Shown here piece after piece: positions 62,401 through 64,000 of a stretch of DNA of 64,000 nucleotides. This DNA comes from Sphingomonas bacterium (lineage in GTDB: Bacteria > Pseudomonadota > Alphaproteobacteria > Sphingomonadales > Sphingomonadaceae), in the NCBI RefSeq assembly GCF_903642285.1, contig NZ_CAHJWJ010000012.1:25788-89787 (forward strand). Direction: 5' to 3'. The notes beneath the pieces were generated by a model. That model searched no databases, had not been told where the DNA came from, and worked only from the letters and a program-made list of their open reading frames with translations. Both the position numbers and the translations under genes were made by a program. Every line of letters begins with the position of its first letter. Within the stretch, counting starts at the first letter, position 1.

Positions 62401-63620
62401 ACGATATTACCGTAATTATCATAAGTAATCTGATCGATACCCCCTTCTGGATGCGTTATCTGAACAACACGAAAGTTGGTATCGTACAAATATGACGTTG
62501 TCCGATTTAGCGCGTCCGTGACACTGGTGATAATGTTACGCTTTTCCTGTGGTGATAGTCCCGCAACCGTGACGCCGTACGTCATTGAAAAACCGTTTGG
62601 ACCAGTTACCAACAAGCCCGTATAGTTATAATCACTGATATAGGGATTATAAGTCGCGTTGCTAAAACTGTAGTTCCATACGACACCATCACGGTTAATA
62701 GTTGAAATTAGAGAAGCGTTAGCGGCATCGACGGTGAGCTGAGCCGAAGACTCTGTGGGTAATTGCCGAGTTCCACCCGATGTTTCGTTCTGGGCCCCAA
62801 GTGAAAAAGCGCATCCCGAACAGTGGAAGACCCGGTTAAGGAGATCGGTCGCCGATCCGTCGCTCGTATACGTCAACTGACCAATGGGATTGGTGGCGTC
62901 AGCGGGGCTATATAGTGAAACTTGCGCAGGGTTGCCGAAAGCCGTCGAACTGATGTCCGAGCTTTGATAGGTGATTGTTAGATAATAGCCGGTGTTGCTT
63001 TGAACCCGTATTGGTCTACGGCTTGAGAAGGTAGCCCCTCCGGCACCGGTGTAGTTGGTAGTATCGTATGTGTAGGTCAGTACCTCGCCATCAGTAAAAA
63101 CGGCGGTCGAGGCATAATACATTTCGGTACGGTTGGTGGTCGATGCAGCCGCTTGAACGACGTCGAACGTGTATATGTCGTTAGACGGCGCACTTTGATA
63201 GATACGCGCATTGGCTATGAATTGCGCGCCATCTCCTGTCTGACTAGTACAATCGTAATCAGGGCAAAGGAAGGAATCGGAACTGCTACCGCCTGTGTGA
63301 ACGGAATAGGTGTTGTTCGATTGATCGCCGCTCGACGCTAAGTTCCCGACGACATAGGGCGCTACGTCATTGATGCGGGTGAACGTCAAATGCGGGTCGG
63401 CGGGAGTGGATAACGACGTTTCGTCAATCGTCAGCTTCCCATCCGCCAAGTTCACCCCGTTGCGATCCGGCTCGACGCGCAACGGAGTTGCGACCTGCGG
63501 TGTTGGGGCAGATTGTCCCTGCGCCTCGCCGCTCACCAACGCAGCTGCTAACGTTATTATTGATAGTGAAGCATTGTAACAGCGCTTGTTCAGCGTCTGG
63601 GAACGCATTGTCATGAACAA
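59478..63620 (-). CDS. Secreted RHS/YD-repeat protein with HETTH metallopeptidase-like tip
   Basis: A 1380-residue protein. The N-terminus (LSIITLAAALVSGEAQGQ) is a Sec signal peptide. YD repeats run from ~380 (YDTNFRVVQITHPEGG, YDANGQLTSE, YDASNRLVSK), and the RHS core is FQYTGQIWLPELGMYYYKAR...LGRFMQTDPIGY, ending DPTG at 1190. The 190-residue tip contains GVITHETTHGILDRGW at ~1287-1302, the HExxH zinc motif, with acidic FSAEAAVDEAAG ~30 residues on that may supply the third ligand. A secreted zinc-protease toxin is inferred. The start may be any of three close ATGs (63620, 63614, 63608). Confidence 0.85.
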   Translation of the reverse strand: MFMTMRSQTLNKRCYNASLSIITLAAALVSGEAQGQSAPTPQVATPLRVEPDRNGVNLADGKLTIDETSLSTPADPHLTFTRINDVAPYVVGNLASSGDQSNNTYSVHTGGSSSDSFLCPDYDCTSQTGDGAQFIANARIYQSAPSNDIYTFDVVQAAASTTNRTEMYYASTAVFTDGEVLTYTYDTTNYTGAGGATFSSRRPIRVQSNTGYYLTITYQSSDISSTAFGNPAQVSLYSPADATNPIGQLTYTSDGSATDLLNRVFHCSGCAFSLGAQNETSGGTRQLPTESSAQLTVDAANASLISTINRDGVVWNYSFSNATYNPYISDYNYTGLLVTGPNGFSMTYGVTVAGLSPQEKRNIITSVTDALNRTTSYLYDTNFRVVQITHPEGGIDQITYDNYGNIVSARKKAKPNANLSDLVETDYFDPNCGQFTCNRPVWHRDALNRETDYTYDANGQLTSEAAPADVSGVRRMTYVQYESHDTGSGTITRPIVVRICGDTTTCGTNAEIRTEYDYWNNTFLPVTKRQIDAANGITLTTTYTYDNAGRMLSMDGPLPGTDDTVFMRYDVLGRKIWDIGGKDASGNHPAKLYSYRDADDKVVRVQTGWVSDPTNPSLNETDRTDTSYDSRRYAVRDAVSSGGTPYTVADKAYDDRGQLTCTAERLNASAFGSLPASACSLGSQGSDGPDRVTYNSYDAGGQLLKITKAYGTSLQQDYATYTYSADGKQLSLTDANGNLATMAYDGYDRQVQWNFPSPTSAGQTNASDYEAYGYDAVGNRTSLRKRDGRTIAYAYDASNRLVSKTYPNGGARGVYYAYDVAGEMTAARFDSASGGDAVTRGYDGLGRLLSGTTAMAGTARTLAYQYDAGSNRTRVTHPDGAWFSFTYDALDRPVQTLASDGGQRNLKGYDAAGRISTDFGGAVSYGYDPVGRLQTLGIQDLTGGGAGTTTTLGYNTASQITSEARSNDGYAFTGAVNVNRAYAANGLNQYSSAGPATFQYDANGNLTSDGTTTYAYDIENRLTSTSAGLSIVYDPLGRLYQTSGTSTGTTQYLYDGDALAAEYDGSGNLLRRYVSGVGADTPEIWQEGPTLSDTRYLFADHEGSIVALYEPSLGRTAINAYDEYGIPNAGNTGRFQYTGQIWLPELGMYYYKARMYSPSLGRFMQTDPIGYKDQVNLYAYVANDPVDHGDPTGDYTCDTEGTCNDVKKAVRDISQLAKVPNIGTRIPGNNIASSITKFLGNEGQKNGVTISSISNTPDYGQSSTSSDITSIGINFGLIKADGESLIGVITHETTHGILDRGWGPYRSLADVENRERIAFSAEAAVDEAAGQSGTRFRPGMSPQARRNAIREGAYASCIQVSNGSPPKYEQPFPGTNCPIY

Positions 63621-63666
63621 ATCCTGTCATGGATAAATCCGTTAATGATGCCGCTTAATATTAGTA

Positions 63667-64000
63667 CTAATTCAGATTACAGCTTGTGTTGCCTGTAATT
63701 TGAATCGATAGCGTGGCCGTAGCCGTCCGACCTGAAATATCGGTGATAGTGTATTGGACCACGGCCGTGCCGTTAGGCGCATTCGAGTCAAATTCTATTG
63801 TTTGACCGTCGATAGCGTAAGCATTGCCCAAATTGCCGGAATAACTCGTCGAAGACAGCTGAATGCCGGTTCCGGTGTCATTGGCCAGAACGTTCACCGT
63901 GACGCTCGAGCAGGTCTGCATCGTCGTACTGTCGTTATTCGCCACGGGAGGCGGCGACGCTGGCGGAGGAGGTGGTGGCGGTGGAGGCGGAGGTGGAGGG
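63667..64000 (-). CDS. C-terminal part of a protein with poly-Pro linker and Ig/cadherin-like domain
   Basis: The frame is open to the window edge. It encodes at least 13 consecutive prolines, ASPPP, then VANNDSTTMQTCSSVTVNVLANDTGTG...VQYTITDISGRTATATLSIQITGNTSC. The VANND...VNVLANDTG pattern is the Ig/cadherin-like repeat common in large surface proteins. It lies 46 bp upstream of the RHS gene on the same strand and is probably co-transcribed. The N-terminal part is outside the window. Confidence 0.75.
   Translation of the reverse strand, partial: PPPPPPPPPPPPPASPPPVANNDSTTMQTCSSVTVNVLANDTGTGIQLSSTSYSGNLGNAYAIDGQTIEFDSNAPNGTAVVQYTITDISGRTATATLSIQITGNTSCNLN

Overview
The window is high-GC alphaproteobacterial DNA, most likely from a Sphingomonas-type sphingomonad. 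Grounds are the FlbD-type regulator at the head of a large fli operon, FlgM/FliA, a MucR/Ros-family protein, short GTG-started overlapping genes and the palindromic intergenic repeats. The family-level assignment is inference from gene content; no rRNA is present.

Region 1 (1-36.5 kb) is a nearly complete flagellar island. After the 3' end of a CorA/ZntB-type metal transporter, an 18-gene minus-strand array runs flbD-fliE-F-G-H-I-J-K-L-M-N-O-P-Q-R-flhB-fliD-fliS, mostly with 1-7 nt overlaps. A divergent flagellin gene (fliC) ends in a strong terminator. A small VOC-family gene follows, then minus-strand blocks transglycosylase-flhA-fliA and motA-like/motB-like-flgA-flgM-flgN. A plus-strand operon flgB-C-D-E-F-G-H-I-J-K-L then leads to a conventional motA-motB pair. 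Four sequences match the sigma-54 consensus with exact spacing: upstream of fliK, the transglycosylase gene, the motA-like gene and flgB. A good sigma-28-type promoter precedes fliD and a weaker one precedes fliC. This fits a hierarchy in which FlbD with sigma-54 drives middle genes and FliA, restrained by FlgM, drives late genes. A MucR-family gene lacking the zinc-finger cysteines follows motB convergently.

Region 2 (37-42 kb) is ordinary chromosome: msrA (exported), a PdeM-like phosphoesterase, a Kup potassium transporter, a family-5 uracil-DNA glycosylase, folK and tRNA-Lys(TTT).

Region 3 (42-64 kb) is accessory DNA beginning right after the tRNA. It holds a five-gene minus-strand cassette of unknown function around a DnaQ-like exonuclease, an ArsR-type regulator, a stranded IS21-like end and a broken LuxR-type gene. 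Then come two large secreted RHS/YD-repeat proteins pointing toward each other. The plus-strand RHS protein is followed by a small membrane protein, an orphan toxin-like module and an overlapping membrane-protein gene (putative immunity). The minus-strand RHS protein ends in a HETTH metallopeptidase-like tip and is followed after 1 nt by a lipoprotein gene (putative immunity). Between them lie two IS66-family elements, one inserted inside the other with a perfect 8-bp target duplication, plus a fragment of a further RHS gene. The window ends inside a gene with a poly-proline linker and an Ig/cadherin-like domain.
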